From Syntrophobacteraceae bacterium (GTDB taxonomy: Bacteria > Desulfobacterota > Syntrophobacteria > Syntrophobacterales > Syntrophobacteraceae), in assembly GCA_003165235.1 (NCBI GenBank), contig PLSV01000397.1, positions 127 through 59,680 of the forward strand: a stretch of 59,554 nucleotides of DNA. The letters run 5' to 3'. Within the stretch, counting starts at the first letter, position 1. Each line of letters begins with the position of its first letter. The notes under the pieces are model-generated. The model searched no databases, had not been told where the DNA came from, and worked only from the letters and a program-made list of their open reading frames with translations. The translations under genes and the position numbers were made by a program. Below, one piece after another: positions 8,581-17,964 of the stretch.

Positions 8581-8953
8581 ATCTTCTCCTCATTTCAGAA
8601 AGTGCAAGGTCGATTTCAATACATCGCAGCAAGGCTGGAGAACAGGAATTTGCTCGCAGAATTCCCGTAATGCAGAGGCTAAAAGTTCTTAATGGGTGTG
8701 TCAACGATGAAATTGCGGATTTTTCATTCCTTACCTACTAATCAGACCCCATAATCGCCTTTCGATGAAACCTGGTCCGGTTCGCAAATTCCGGAGTGTT
8801 TCTTTTCCATTTTGTGCGTTGGATTCTACAGGCCCGGCGCCATGAAAAAGTCACGAAAATGCAACATGGCTGGCATCGAGGATATTCTATCTTTTGCCGA
8901 TATGCACATTGAATCATCGAATATACGAAGTGAACCAGGGATTTTGCGGGATT
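8581..8953. other. upstream region of the hybrid kinase, no gene seen
   Basis: About 370 bases between the divergent DUF5132 and kinase genes. Open frames at 8812-9129 have no recognisable motif. AT-rich segments near 8690-8740 could hold promoters for both genes; nothing specific can be assigned. Confidence 0.4.
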
Positions 8954-11893
8954 ATGCTTATGCGCTCCATATCGGCAGCCTACAGCGAATCAAATTCGAA
9001 AATGGATACATCTTTATCTTTCCGTGCATCCAGAGCAATCCACGATTTGGCGTCGAGAGGGCGATCCGTCTGTATAGATGCGATTGCCGAGCCTGCTGTG
9101 TGCATAGATCCCGAGACGCCGGTTCGTGACGCAAAGGAAATGCTAGGGGTGGATGAGCCAATAAACGCGCTTGTGGTGGCGCTCGCCGAGAGACCTGTCG
9201 GCCTGATCAGCAGCCTCCATCTGGACAGGATTTTGAGTAAGCGGTTCGGGGTCGCCCATTATTATCCCAAGCCCGTCTCCCGAGTGATGGATACAAACCC
9301 ACTCAGCATCGATGCCTCCACACCCATCGAGGTCGCCGCAAGCCTTGCAATGCAGCGTGAGAAAGCCAAGATATTCGATCACATCATAGTTACCCGTAAT
9401 GATTCGCTGATCGGGGTAGTGCCGGTTCCGAAGATGCTTGAGACATTGGCTGCCCTCGAGCACGGGCGACGGGCGCAGCTCACCCGGCTGACCGAAAGGC
9501 TAAGGGAGGAAATCAGTGATCGGGGAAAAGCCGCCAGCGCCCTGCAGCGTTCACGGGAAATGCTGAAGAGGGTCATCGAGAGCTTTCCTCATTCGATTTT
9601 CTGGAAAGCCCCTGACCTGCGCTATCTCGGGTGCAATCAGAATTTCGCCAGGGAAGCGGGGTGTGAAACGATATCCGACGTCGTTGGCAGAACCGACAAT
9701 CAGTTAGGGTGGAAAGATAATGAGGCGCGCCTGTTTCATGAGCTGGACATGGAGGTGGTAAATTCGCTTGCGCCCTTGCACCGTATGCTGGAGCGCGAAT
9801 CGGGGGCCTTGTTCTTCGACATCAGGCGAATTCCCATGTTCGATTCCAAAGGGAATTTCACTGGAGTTCTTGGCGCCCACGAAGACGTGACCGAAAAGGA
9901 AATGGCGGCCAGGGCCATTGCGGCCAATCGTGCGAAATCGCAATTTCTTGCGAATATGAGTCATGAGATCCGAACCCCTATGAATGGAGTGCTCGGAATG
10001 GCCGAACTTCTGTTGGGAACCGACCTTGACCTGCAGCAGCGCAAGCTGGCTGAAACGGTTTTCCGGTCCGGAGAGTCGCTTCTCCGGATCCTGAACGATA
10101 TTCTGGATTTCGCCAAAATCGAAGCGGGCAAGCTCGAGCTCGAACATCTCAATTTCGACTTGTGGATACATGTCGAAGAATTAATGGAACTCTTTGCTGA
10201 TAACGCACACAGAAAGGGACTTGAATTCATCTACCAGATCGAGGACGACGTTCCCCGCAGTTTGACCGGCGACCCTGGCAGGCTTAGTCAGATTCTCACC
10301 AACCTTATCGGAAATGCGGTCAAATTCACCGAGCAGGGGGAGATTTTCGTTCGCGTTTTTCTTCGGGAGGAGACTCAGGACGGCATACTGCTGGGTTTTG
10401 AGGTCAGGGATACCGGGATCGGAATTCCACCGGAAGCACAATCTAAAATCTTTGAGGCATTCTCTCAGTCAGACCAATCCATGAATCGCAGATTTGGGGG
10501 CGCCGGGCTTGGACTTAGCATATCCAGACAACTCTGTGAAATGATGGGCGGTCACATCGAAGTGGAAAGCAGCCCAAGGAAAGGAAGCAGTTTTCGCTTC
10601 ACTGTCAGATTAAAAAAGCAGGACCACGGCAAATCTGGCCATGAGCTTTATGTGTCTTCAACTCTGCGGGATTTGCGCGTGCTTATCGTTGACGATAACG
10701 AAACAAACCGGGCCATTCTGCAGTGCCAGCTCGATTCGTGGAAAATGTCAAGCGGATGTGCGGCAAATGGAGAACAGGCCCTGAAGATGTTGCGCGATGC
10801 GGTCGATAGCGGGCAAGCTTACGATTTAGCCATTTTGGATATGATGATGCCGGGCATGGATGGGAGCGAACTAGCGCGGAGAATAAAAGAGGACCCCGAC
10901 CTTGCGCCGGTTGTCCTGATTATGCTCAGTGGAGGCATAGAAAGACATCCCCAGTCCGATGTCGCAGCCTACCTCACCAAGCCGACCCGACCGTCCCAAC
11001 TCTATAACGCCATCGTAGAGTCGGTTCAGGGCTGTCCCGGCACAAAAACAAGCGTTCCCCTCCACCCTGTGAAAGTAAAATCTGAATTTACGCCAATTCT
11101 GCTGGCCGAAGACAATCCCACCAACCAGCAGGTCTGCACGGCCATGCTAAAAAGACTGGGATGCCAGCGGGTTGACGTTGTGTCAAACGGCCGCGAGGCC
11201 ATCGAGGCGCTCACGCGTACGCATTACGGTCTTGTTCTAATGGACTGCCAGATGCCGGAGATGGATGGATATGAAGCGGCAAGACGGATTCGAAAAAACG
11301 AGATTGAATCCGGGTTTGCATCCCGCATAACTATTGTGGCGCTCACCGCGCACGCAATGAAGGGATCTCAGGAACAATGCCTGGCTGCCGGGATGGACGG
11401 CTATCTCTCCAAGCCCTTTACGCTGCGCCAAATCAAGGCCGCCCTGGACCGCTGGCTCAAGAGCAATGCCGGCCCTGCTGAGGAAATTAATGCAAGTGCG
11501 GCAGGCCGCCTGCGTGCAGACTCCTCTCAACCCCAAGAAGTTGTCAAGGGTCATGAGGATGGTGAGTTAATCGACAGAAGGGTGCTTAAAAACTTGACTA
11601 TAGGCGATACGGAACTGCTTAGAAAAATATTGAACACGTTTGTCCATTACTCCGATGGTCTTTTTGCGCGAATCCAACTCAATGGCGAGTGCGAAGAAGC
11701 CAGGAAACTGGCCCACAGTCTGAAATCCTCCAGCGCTAACATTGGGGCGATGCAACTGGCCAAGCTTTGCCATGAGATGGAAACTGCATGTCAAACCCCC
11801 CATGGCCTGAGCCGTGATCTAACGTTTAAAGTGGAAACTGAGTACTGGAAGGTGAAAGGAGCTATTGCGAAAATCCTCTCAGACGGGATTTGA
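8954..11893 (+). CDS. CBS-PAS hybrid sensor histidine kinase with two receivers and HPt
   Basis: A soluble BarA-like phosphorelay protein of ~979 aa. Domains, numbered from 8954: paired CBS modules (~41-165), PAS (~202-315), HisKA with NMSHEIRTPMNG and phospho-accepting His337, HATPase with N-box Asn454 and a GxGLGLSI box, receiver 1 (Asp629 in LDMMMPGMDG), receiver 2 (Asp764 in MDCQMPEMDG), and HPt with His921 in AHSLKSSSANIGA. CBS pairs usually bind adenine nucleotides, so the input may be energy charge (inference). No transmembrane segment is visible. The start is uncertain: in-frame ATGs at 8894, 8954, 8960 and 9002 all have weak ribosome binding sites. No output regulator lies beside it. 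Confidence 0.92.
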   Translation: MLMRSISAAYSESNSKMDTSLSFRASRAIHDLASRGRSVCIDAIAEPAVCIDPETPVRDAKEMLGVDEPINALVVALAERPVGLISSLHLDRILSKRFGVAHYYPKPVSRVMDTNPLSIDASTPIEVAASLAMQREKAKIFDHIIVTRNDSLIGVVPVPKMLETLAALEHGRRAQLTRLTERLREEISDRGKAASALQRSREMLKRVIESFPHSIFWKAPDLRYLGCNQNFAREAGCETISDVVGRTDNQLGWKDNEARLFHELDMEVVNSLAPLHRMLERESGALFFDIRRIPMFDSKGNFTGVLGAHEDVTEKEMAARAIAANRAKSQFLANMSHEIRTPMNGVLGMAELLLGTDLDLQQRKLAETVFRSGESLLRILNDILDFAKIEAGKLELEHLNFDLWIHVEELMELFADNAHRKGLEFIYQIEDDVPRSLTGDPGRLSQILTNLIGNAVKFTEQGEIFVRVFLREETQDGILLGFEVRDTGIGIPPEAQSKIFEAFSQSDQSMNRRFGGAGLGLSISRQLCEMMGGHIEVESSPRKGSSFRFTVRLKKQDHGKSGHELYVSSTLRDLRVLIVDDNETNRAILQCQLDSWKMSSGCAANGEQALKMLRDAVDSGQAYDLAILDMMMPGMDGSELARRIKEDPDLAPVVLIMLSGGIERHPQSDVAAYLTKPTRPSQLYNAIVESVQGCPGTKTSVPLHPVKVKSEFTPILLAEDNPTNQQVCTAMLKRLGCQRVDVVSNGREAIEALTRTHYGLVLMDCQMPEMDGYEAARRIRKNEIESGFASRITIVALTAHAMKGSQEQCLAAGMDGYLSKPFTLRQIKAALDRWLKSNAGPAEEINASAAGRLRADSSQPQEVVKGHEDGELIDRRVLKNLTIGDTELLRKILNTFVHYSDGLFARIQLNGECEEARKLAHSLKSSSANIGAMQLAKLCHEMETACQTPHGLSRDLTFKVETEYWKVKGAIAKILSDGI

Positions 11894-12192
11894 CGGGCGG
11901 CCGGGGCTGGGCGCGCCCAACTCTCACGCAGGCAAAATTTGCATGCTCATGCGCAACAGGCCTGCGATTAGTTAAATGGATGTGGCGCGTATGCGGATAT
12001 TTCAGGGCCGCGCCAAAAGGTCCCATGCATGCTGGGCATGACGGCGCAATACTCTGAAGGAGGCGGAGCGGGGCAAGCAATCAATTGAACGGTCAACTCC
12101 GGGCAGCCTGGCATAAGAATTGCTCAATAGTTTCGCGTAATGCATTCTTTCTTTAAGGACCGCAGTTTCTCGACAAGGCTTCCAGGCGGCAA
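11894..12192. other. intergenic, no gene seen
   Basis: Roughly 300 bases after the hybrid kinase. GC-rich at first, then a weak AT-rich zone near 12110-12150 that could hold the promoter of the next gene. No hairpin or motif was recognised. Confidence 0.35.
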
Positions 12193-13299
12193 ATGCAACC
12201 CTCTCCTGTCTCCAGTGTAGACCTGCCGGAGGTCCCCGCATCCAGGACTTCCGAGCCAACCGTAAACGGGGGTCAGAGCTTTGACATGGCCCTCAAAGCA
12301 GCGGCATTGGAGCATTCAGGTTCACAAGCCGCGCCGCAATCGGTTGCTCCGGGACCCCTGGATGCGCCTCTGTCGAGACTCCCCGCCCTCTTATCCGCCC
12401 AATCTTTGAATTCGCCTCCGCCATCAGGAATGGATGCTGCGGCAGCTTACCAGAGGCATGCCATAACATCGGCCCAACCGGCGCCCATAAGCGGCGCTCA
12501 GAAGTATAAAGACGACCAGTTACTTCGCAATCCGGGGGGCCGCGGCTATTACCTGGATGAAAAAAAGGTCGTCGAGCCCTCGCATAAGGAATCCATTTTG
12601 GGGCTGGTCAGGAAGGATTTTTCCGACGCCTTCGGAAATATCAGGAATTTTTTCGGCAACATTTTCCTGGGGACCACTGTTCTTCATAGGAACGAGAACA
12701 ATGAAATCATGAAGGGACATCAGAAGGGACTGTTCGCAACGATAGGGGATTTCTGCAAAGACCTGGGGAGCGCCCTGAGTTTCGGCTCATGGCGCCCGGA
12801 CTCCGCGCAGGCCCCGCATGGTTTTAAAAATCGGCTCCTCTATTCAGTATCCAAGCTCAAAGACGCATTTATGGGGGACATTCTCAATGGGGTCCCTTTA
12901 AGTGTGAACCACATGGGCAAGAACCTGATCCTGTCGGGTTGGCATTTGGCGGAAGTTTTGCCTGATGCGGCAATAGGAAACTTTGAGCCGGGCCAAAAGC
13001 TCACTACCAACATTTTCGATAACGGCCATGTCGCTATCGAATACCTCACGGACATCATCCCCTCCGGCGACGCCTGGCTGAGAGTCCACGCATCGAGTTT
13101 GAAGGAACTCAAGCCGCCGCTCCTCTACAACATCAAAATGCCTGAGTTTAACAACGGAGACATACGTTGGGAGAACGTGAGAAACACCTCGTTTCGGAAG
13201 ACCGTTGAAACCTTCGGCGCTCTTTTGGCAGATGCCCTTTCCATCACTTTTATAGGGCAGACCGGAAGTTCGAGCAATCGGCGAAACCAAGTCGAATAG
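12193..13299 (+). CDS. hypothetical protein, unknown family
   Basis: A 368-aa protein not recognised. Residues 1-105 are low complexity (Pro, Ser, Ala, Gln). From ~105 the sequence becomes globular, with charged and aromatic stretches such as FSDAFGNIRNFFGNIFLG and LSVNHMGKNLILSGWHLAEV. There is no signal peptide, cysteine pattern or obvious transmembrane helix. Codon usage and the sustained frame support a real gene. The ribosome binding site (AGGCGG just upstream) is mediocre. The disordered N-terminus followed by a compact domain could fit a secreted or scaffold protein, but no function should be inferred. Confidence 0.7.
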   Translation: MQPSPVSSVDLPEVPASRTSEPTVNGGQSFDMALKAAALEHSGSQAAPQSVAPGPLDAPLSRLPALLSAQSLNSPPPSGMDAAAAYQRHAITSAQPAPISGAQKYKDDQLLRNPGGRGYYLDEKKVVEPSHKESILGLVRKDFSDAFGNIRNFFGNIFLGTTVLHRNENNEIMKGHQKGLFATIGDFCKDLGSALSFGSWRPDSAQAPHGFKNRLLYSVSKLKDAFMGDILNGVPLSVNHMGKNLILSGWHLAEVLPDAAIGNFEPGQKLTTNIFDNGHVAIEYLTDIIPSGDAWLRVHASSLKELKPPLLYNIKMPEFNNGDIRWENVRNTSFRKTVETFGALLADALSITFIGQTGSSSNRRNQVE

Positions 13300-13349
13300 T
13301 CCTTCCTATAATTGTTATATCAAAATGAAATGATTAAATTTATAGAGAT

Positions 13350-14504
13350 ATGGGCAGCAAAAGAGCTTCAGATACACGCCTAGCGTGCCGCCGCTGTGAC
13401 CAGTGCGGGATCAGGACCGGGGTAAAATCGGATGATGATGATGTGTGCGTCCTGCAATGCTCACTTTGCGGAAAAGAATACCCTTTTTACAAATCGCAGC
13501 GGGAAGACAGGCAGTTGCGAGCAATGGAAGAGAAGAGCGATATGCCCTCAGCCTGCAACACATACGACACAATAATTGTTGGGGGAGGCCCGGGGGGTCT
13601 GTCGGCCGGAATTTACGCCTTGAGGGCTGCGATGAAAACGATACTCATCGAGAAAGGCGCTCCGGGCGGACAGATGGCTATCAACAAAGGCATCGAGAAC
13701 TACCCCGGCTTCATAGATATAAACGGCTTCGAGCTGTCCGAGAGGTTTCTCAAGCACGCAAAATCGTATGGGCTTGAAATCTTGCAGGAGGAGGCAATCG
13801 CCATAGAGCCGGGCATCGAGTTTCATTCAGTTAGGCTCGCAAACGGAAAAACTCTGAAAGCCTATTCAATCATCCTGTCGCCCGGCGGAATTTCTCGTAC
13901 TCTCGGCGTGCCCGGCGAGATCGAGAACCTTGGACGGGGTGTGTCATATTGCGCAACCTGTGACGGATTTTTTTTCACAGGCAAGCCGGTGGCGGTGGTA
14001 GGCGGCGGCGACACCGCTCTGGAAGAAGCCCTCTACCTTTCCAAAATTGCCTCTGAGGTCCATCTGATCCACCGCCGGAAAGAATTTCGCGCAGGCAGGA
14101 TAGTGCAACAGCGCATCAACATGGAGCCGAAGATAAAAGTAATATCGAATGCAGTAGTGACGAACATAATCTCGGACGGAAACGGCGTCAGCTCGATCGT
14201 GGTGAAAAACGGCGAAGGAGCTGAAAGCGAGCTGCATGTAGAGGGCATCTTCATTTTCGTAGGCTTTGCCCCGAACCGAAAGCTGGTTCCCGCAGGCGCC
14301 AAAATGAGCGAGGGCGGCTTTGTTTTGACAGATGAAAGATGCGAGTCAAGTATTCCCGGGATCTTTGTCATTGGCGACCTGAGGCAAAAATATGCCAACC
14401 AGATCGTGGTGGCGGCCTCCGACGGGTGCATATCCGCCCTGGCCGCAGCCCGGTGCGTAGAAATGAGAAAAGCGGGTTTCACGAACTGTAAATTAGCGGC
14501 TTGA
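13350..14504 (+). CDS. thioredoxin-reductase-like flavoprotein with N-terminal zinc-ribbon segment
   Basis: A 384-aa pyridine nucleotide-disulfide oxidoreductase of the TrxB type: FAD motif GGGPGG at 78-83, redox-active CATC at residues 201-204, NADPH motif GGGDTA near 218, and the C-terminal FAD block IFVIGDLR. The N-terminal ~60 residues are extra and contain CRRCDQCG (13-20) and CSLCG (37-41), a plausible Cys4 zinc ribbon or rubredoxin-like knuckle. Canonical TrxB (about 315 aa) lacks this. It may reduce thioredoxin or a glutaredoxin-like partner; no thioredoxin gene is adjacent. The start codon has only a weak AGAG ahead. A shorter protein starting near Met65 is possible. Confidence 0.88.
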   Translation: MGSKRASDTRLACRRCDQCGIRTGVKSDDDDVCVLQCSLCGKEYPFYKSQREDRQLRAMEEKSDMPSACNTYDTIIVGGGPGGLSAGIYALRAAMKTILIEKGAPGGQMAINKGIENYPGFIDINGFELSERFLKHAKSYGLEILQEEAIAIEPGIEFHSVRLANGKTLKAYSIILSPGGISRTLGVPGEIENLGRGVSYCATCDGFFFTGKPVAVVGGGDTALEEALYLSKIASEVHLIHRRKEFRAGRIVQQRINMEPKIKVISNAVVTNIISDGNGVSSIVVKNGEGAESELHVEGIFIFVGFAPNRKLVPAGAKMSEGGFVLTDERCESSIPGIFVIGDLRQKYANQIVVAASDGCISALAAARCVEMRKAGFTNCKLAA

Positions 14505-14657
14505 GGGAACAATTCGGGGTAGTGGCGCCAACTGTCGGCGTTGTGCATCCTGAAATTCCGACAACCAGTCTCATTGACCCGTCACTTAAACGTTCCATCG
14601 GGAAAGTGTATGGTTTTGCCGGCTTTGGGGTAGCGCGGCGCGGTCACATCGCCGCCA

Positions 14658-15635
14658 TCACTCGATAAAAGGGCCCAGTAGAAGTCCGCCGTCGATATTG
14701 TTTGCATTGAGGCCGCGATCTATCTCGAGTGCTGAACCCTTGCCGACGTTACGCTCGAAGATGTCGCCGTAGTTGCCTACTGCAGTTAAAACACGCTGCT
14801 GCCAGTCCTTATCCAGCCCCAGCTCATTTGCAGAGATCGGCATCGCACCGGCGCCCCCCGCATACCACTGGGTTTCCGGCCTCTCCGCGCTGACCAGCGT
14901 GTGCACCGTCCAGGCGACGATTGATGACCACTGCGCATCTTCGGTTCCCGTTACGGCCATCACTGGGAAGACGGCCAGAGTCTCGGGAAGGATTCGGCTC
15001 GACAGATGGTTCACCCCGGGGTCGAGCCGGACCGAGGCGAGAGTCGTGATCTCACCTGCTAAGGCATGGCAGCTTTGCACTTTGTAGGCATCGTTCATTT
15101 CTTCGTCCTCGGTGAATCCCCGGCGGAACCACTCCTTGTGGATCGAATCGAAATGCGCATTCAGGGTCCTCTCGACCGGATTTCCGATCATGAAGCAGAT
15201 ACCGTTCCCGGCGAGATCGTCAAGATGTTGCGCGGCTGCGTTGACCGGCGTCATCACCGCATGGGATTCCACGAACACGGTGGGGCCGGGCAGCACTTTG
15301 CCGGCCAGCTTCTGCTTTGCAATCTCAGAACCCGTTAGAAAATAGATATCGTCCTGCTGGTTGCGCACGGCGTCGAAGTCCTTCTGCGTCTCGTATGCAT
15401 GATATTCTATACGCTCGGGGGCGCCGAGCACCGCGGCGGCGACCGCGCGGCAGACGTCGACTTCGAGCCCGGTCCAGCGGCCTTGGGCGCCGGGGCTCGC
15501 CAGGCCCGGCCGCTCTACGCTTCCGCAGCGCACGAAGCCGCGCGCTTTCACGCGCTCGGCTATGCTGCCCGCCGTGGCGTCGGAGATCGAACAGCAGACA
15601 AAAAACAGGGGCAGCATGATTGACAAAATACGCAT
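14658..15635 (-). CDS. periplasmic amino-acid-type solute-binding protein (SBP family 3)
   Basis: A 325-aa exported protein with an N-terminal signal peptide (LSIMLPLFFVCCSISDATAG). The body follows the AapJ-like class of amino-acid ABC binding proteins: RGFVRCGSVERPG at the mature N-terminus, GRWTGLEVDVCRAVAAAVLG, and a C-terminal half with ELGLDKDWQQRVLTAVGNYG and IFERNVG. No permease or ATPase of this type is adjacent, so it is an orphan or signalling receptor rather than part of a complete importer here. It is more GC-rich by eye than its neighbours and sits on the same strand as the exported phosphoesterase, suggesting joint acquisition. Confidence 0.85.
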   Translation of the reverse strand: MRILSIMLPLFFVCCSISDATAGSIAERVKARGFVRCGSVERPGLASPGAQGRWTGLEVDVCRAVAAAVLGAPERIEYHAYETQKDFDAVRNQQDDIYFLTGSEIAKQKLAGKVLPGPTVFVESHAVMTPVNAAAQHLDDLAGNGICFMIGNPVERTLNAHFDSIHKEWFRRGFTEDEEMNDAYKVQSCHALAGEITTLASVRLDPGVNHLSSRILPETLAVFPVMAVTGTEDAQWSSIVAWTVHTLVSAERPETQWYAGGAGAMPISANELGLDKDWQQRVLTAVGNYGDIFERNVGKGSALEIDRGLNANNIDGGLLLGPFIE

Positions 15636-15736
15636 ATATCCTCCAGGGGCGAACGTTATGAAACAGTGAAACGATGCGCGGCCCCGACAGCGGACGGGGG
15701 CTGCCGCGCTGCGCCCTCATCGGTCCTGGTGATTCT

Positions 15737-17818
15737 TCAATTGCCCGCCGGATAGGTGCCCGGCAACGGATTAAAACCGGGGGGAGCATTGGCTACGATT
15801 CCCTGCTGGATATCCTCCGGCGTGATCCCGATCTCCAGGCAGCCATGGCCGCCATAATGCGGCAGCGATGTCACAACGTTATCCGGAATCATCGCAAACG
15901 AGGCCGGCAGGGGCCTAGAGGCGCCCGTCAGGCGTTTCGGATCGAAGCCGGACAGGAGGCTGCTCGATATCGTCGAGTTTATGTCGCGGGGTCCCAGACA
16001 CTTTTGCTGGAATCCTGGGGGGCCAAACTGGTTGAACGCCGCAGAGTCGCCGAGCGCGAGCGCCTGGGCCTCGTCGGGGAGGCTGGCGAGGGCCGGCAGT
16101 CCGAAGATCGTCTCGATCGTCTGGATTATGGCGTTATGATCGCCCTCTACGTGCGAGACGGCGTGCGTCCGCGCATAGGGCGAGATGAGGAGCAGCGGGA
16201 TGCGGACTCCCCTTGAAAGCGGCAGAGTGTCGGGGCCGTACGAACGGATGCGCGGCGGAACGTGGTCGTAAGAGCCGTCCCCCTCGTCATATCCGATGAT
16301 GATCGCACAGTGAGCCCAAATCTTCGGATTCGACGCGATCGCGTTGATCACACGGGCCGCCATGGCTTCGCTGATCTGCCGGTCGGCGTATTGCGGGTGG
16401 TCGTCGTCGCCTTGCTTTGCCTGATTGATTGCCGCGACTTCATCCGCCGGCGTATAGGGGTTGGTGATCGGCGGCATCAGTCCCATTTGGTTCCCGTAGC
16501 CCCCTCGGATGTAAAACACACCGCTTTGCGGCAGGGAGTTGTTCGCCATGTCGGTGAAGAAATCGGTCATTCCGTGGAAGTTCGGGCGCAGCGGCGGCGT
16601 GTTGGCGATATAGCCGAAATACTGCGCCCCGTTGTGATGGGTGACGTAGAAATTATGCGAGGCCACTCCGTTCGTGTCGCTCGCCTCGAGGTCGTAGCCC
16701 TCCTGGTACCAGCCCCAGTTGACGGGCTTGGTCCCAAGATGCTGGATGTAAGGGATATCCTGCTGAATGTCCGGCAGGTCGAACCCCGGGTTCAGGTTCT
16801 GCTCCATGACGTTCTGAACATTTTTGCCCTGGAAGGTTAGCGGCAGGCTGGCGAAGGTCAGGTTGCAGGCGATGTTGCCGGAGATGTTGCCCTTATTGTC
16901 CTGCTGACTCATGGGCATCGGGTTGGCCGATGTATCGAACAGCGAGCCCCAGAAGGGCTCGTTGCCGCTGACAATCGGCGGTCCTGTCGTCGTGCCGGTG
17001 ACGCCGTTAACGGTGTAGATCTGACCGTTCGGGCCGTGCTCGACCCATTGCGTTTCCCCAGACTGCCCCGAGATCATCGCAATCGCATTCGGGGTGGAGG
17101 TCGCGTCCTGGGTCGCGAAGACGTTGTCGAAAATCGTGAAGCGGCTGGCCCACCGCCAGAAAAACGGAATGGTGTCGCAGTCGATGTGCGCCATGACAAG
17201 GCGTGCATACTGCGTTCCCTCAGCCTCGGTCTTTTTGGTGGGCGCAGGCGATGCGAAGCGGTTGTACTCTTCATAGGCGAACTTGTCCATCCGCGCCACG
17301 CCTGTCGCCGGATCCACGTCGATCTTTTCTGCGACCCCGTCGTGGGTATTGTCGGCGCTGTCGATGGCGCTTGAATTATACTCCGGTCCGATCCGGAACG
17401 GCTGGACCGTGACCGTCTCGCCGGTGACGCCGTCAACATAAGCCTGGTAGAAACCCGGCGTATTGAACGGAGAACGAGGTTTCAGGCCGTCCGAATAGAT
17501 GCCGTTGACACCCGGAAACGTGCCGTACTCGTTATCGAACGAGTGGTTCTCATTGAAAATAATGAAAACATATTTGATTTTTGCCTGCAGCAGCTTTACC
17601 ATCGCACTTTGTGAGAGTTCAGGGTCCGTGGCGGGATTGTTGAAGTAAGGCCTGATGTCGGGCTCGACGTCAGGCTGGGCCGTTACAGACGGGATAGCCT
17701 GTTTGCTCGACAGCGTGTCCGCAGACAACGTCTCCGCGAATGCCGCCGGAATGACAGACCAGCGCAGCAGCGATACCGCCACAGCCAGTGCAAGACTGAA
17801 TTGTCTGAATCGTCTCAT
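15737..17818 (-). CDS. exported phosphoesterase (AcpA / phospholipase C family)
   Basis: A 693-aa protein with a signal peptide (RRFRQFSLALAVAVSLLRW..., cleavage near FAETLS). Family hallmarks: IKYVFIIFNENHSFDNEYGT with the nucleophile-region NENHSFD, an ATSTPNAIAMISGQ block, and the late metal-site segment IIIGYDEGDGSYDHVPPR followed by RIPLLLISPYA and SHVEGDHNAIIQTIE. This is the fold of acid phosphatase AcpA and non-haemolytic phospholipase C, hydrolysing phosphate esters in the periplasm or outside; the substrate cannot be told. ATG 17818 is chosen over an in-frame start at 17935 because GGAG precedes it and the signal peptide follows directly. High GC by eye. Confidence 0.9.
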   Translation of the reverse strand: MRRFRQFSLALAVAVSLLRWSVIPAAFAETLSADTLSSKQAIPSVTAQPDVEPDIRPYFNNPATDPELSQSAMVKLLQAKIKYVFIIFNENHSFDNEYGTFPGVNGIYSDGLKPRSPFNTPGFYQAYVDGVTGETVTVQPFRIGPEYNSSAIDSADNTHDGVAEKIDVDPATGVARMDKFAYEEYNRFASPAPTKKTEAEGTQYARLVMAHIDCDTIPFFWRWASRFTIFDNVFATQDATSTPNAIAMISGQSGETQWVEHGPNGQIYTVNGVTGTTTGPPIVSGNEPFWGSLFDTSANPMPMSQQDNKGNISGNIACNLTFASLPLTFQGKNVQNVMEQNLNPGFDLPDIQQDIPYIQHLGTKPVNWGWYQEGYDLEASDTNGVASHNFYVTHHNGAQYFGYIANTPPLRPNFHGMTDFFTDMANNSLPQSGVFYIRGGYGNQMGLMPPITNPYTPADEVAAINQAKQGDDDHPQYADRQISEAMAARVINAIASNPKIWAHCAIIIGYDEGDGSYDHVPPRIRSYGPDTLPLSRGVRIPLLLISPYARTHAVSHVEGDHNAIIQTIETIFGLPALASLPDEAQALALGDSAAFNQFGPPGFQQKCLGPRDINSTISSSLLSGFDPKRLTGASRPLPASFAMIPDNVVTSLPHYGGHGCLEIGITPEDIQQGIVANAPPGFNPLPGTYPAGN

Positions 17819-17964
17819 GGGACATCTCCATTGGGATTGATAATATCTAGTTTTCTTCCCTGGGTAATGTGAACCGGAATGAATCCTCTCATTGCCCTGC
17901 GCTATTCTTCTTATACGGCATAAATACATCGACACTTTAGGGGCTCATTGCCCCAAATGAGAAG

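Noticed and set aside
8812..9129. 105-aa frame overlapping the start of the hybrid kinase
   Set aside because: Overlaps the kinase coding region in another frame and shows no recognisable domain.
15325..15789. 154-aa frame within and after the binding-protein gene
   Set aside because: GC-rich antisense or shifted shadow; Arg/Pro-rich composition typical of non-coding frames.
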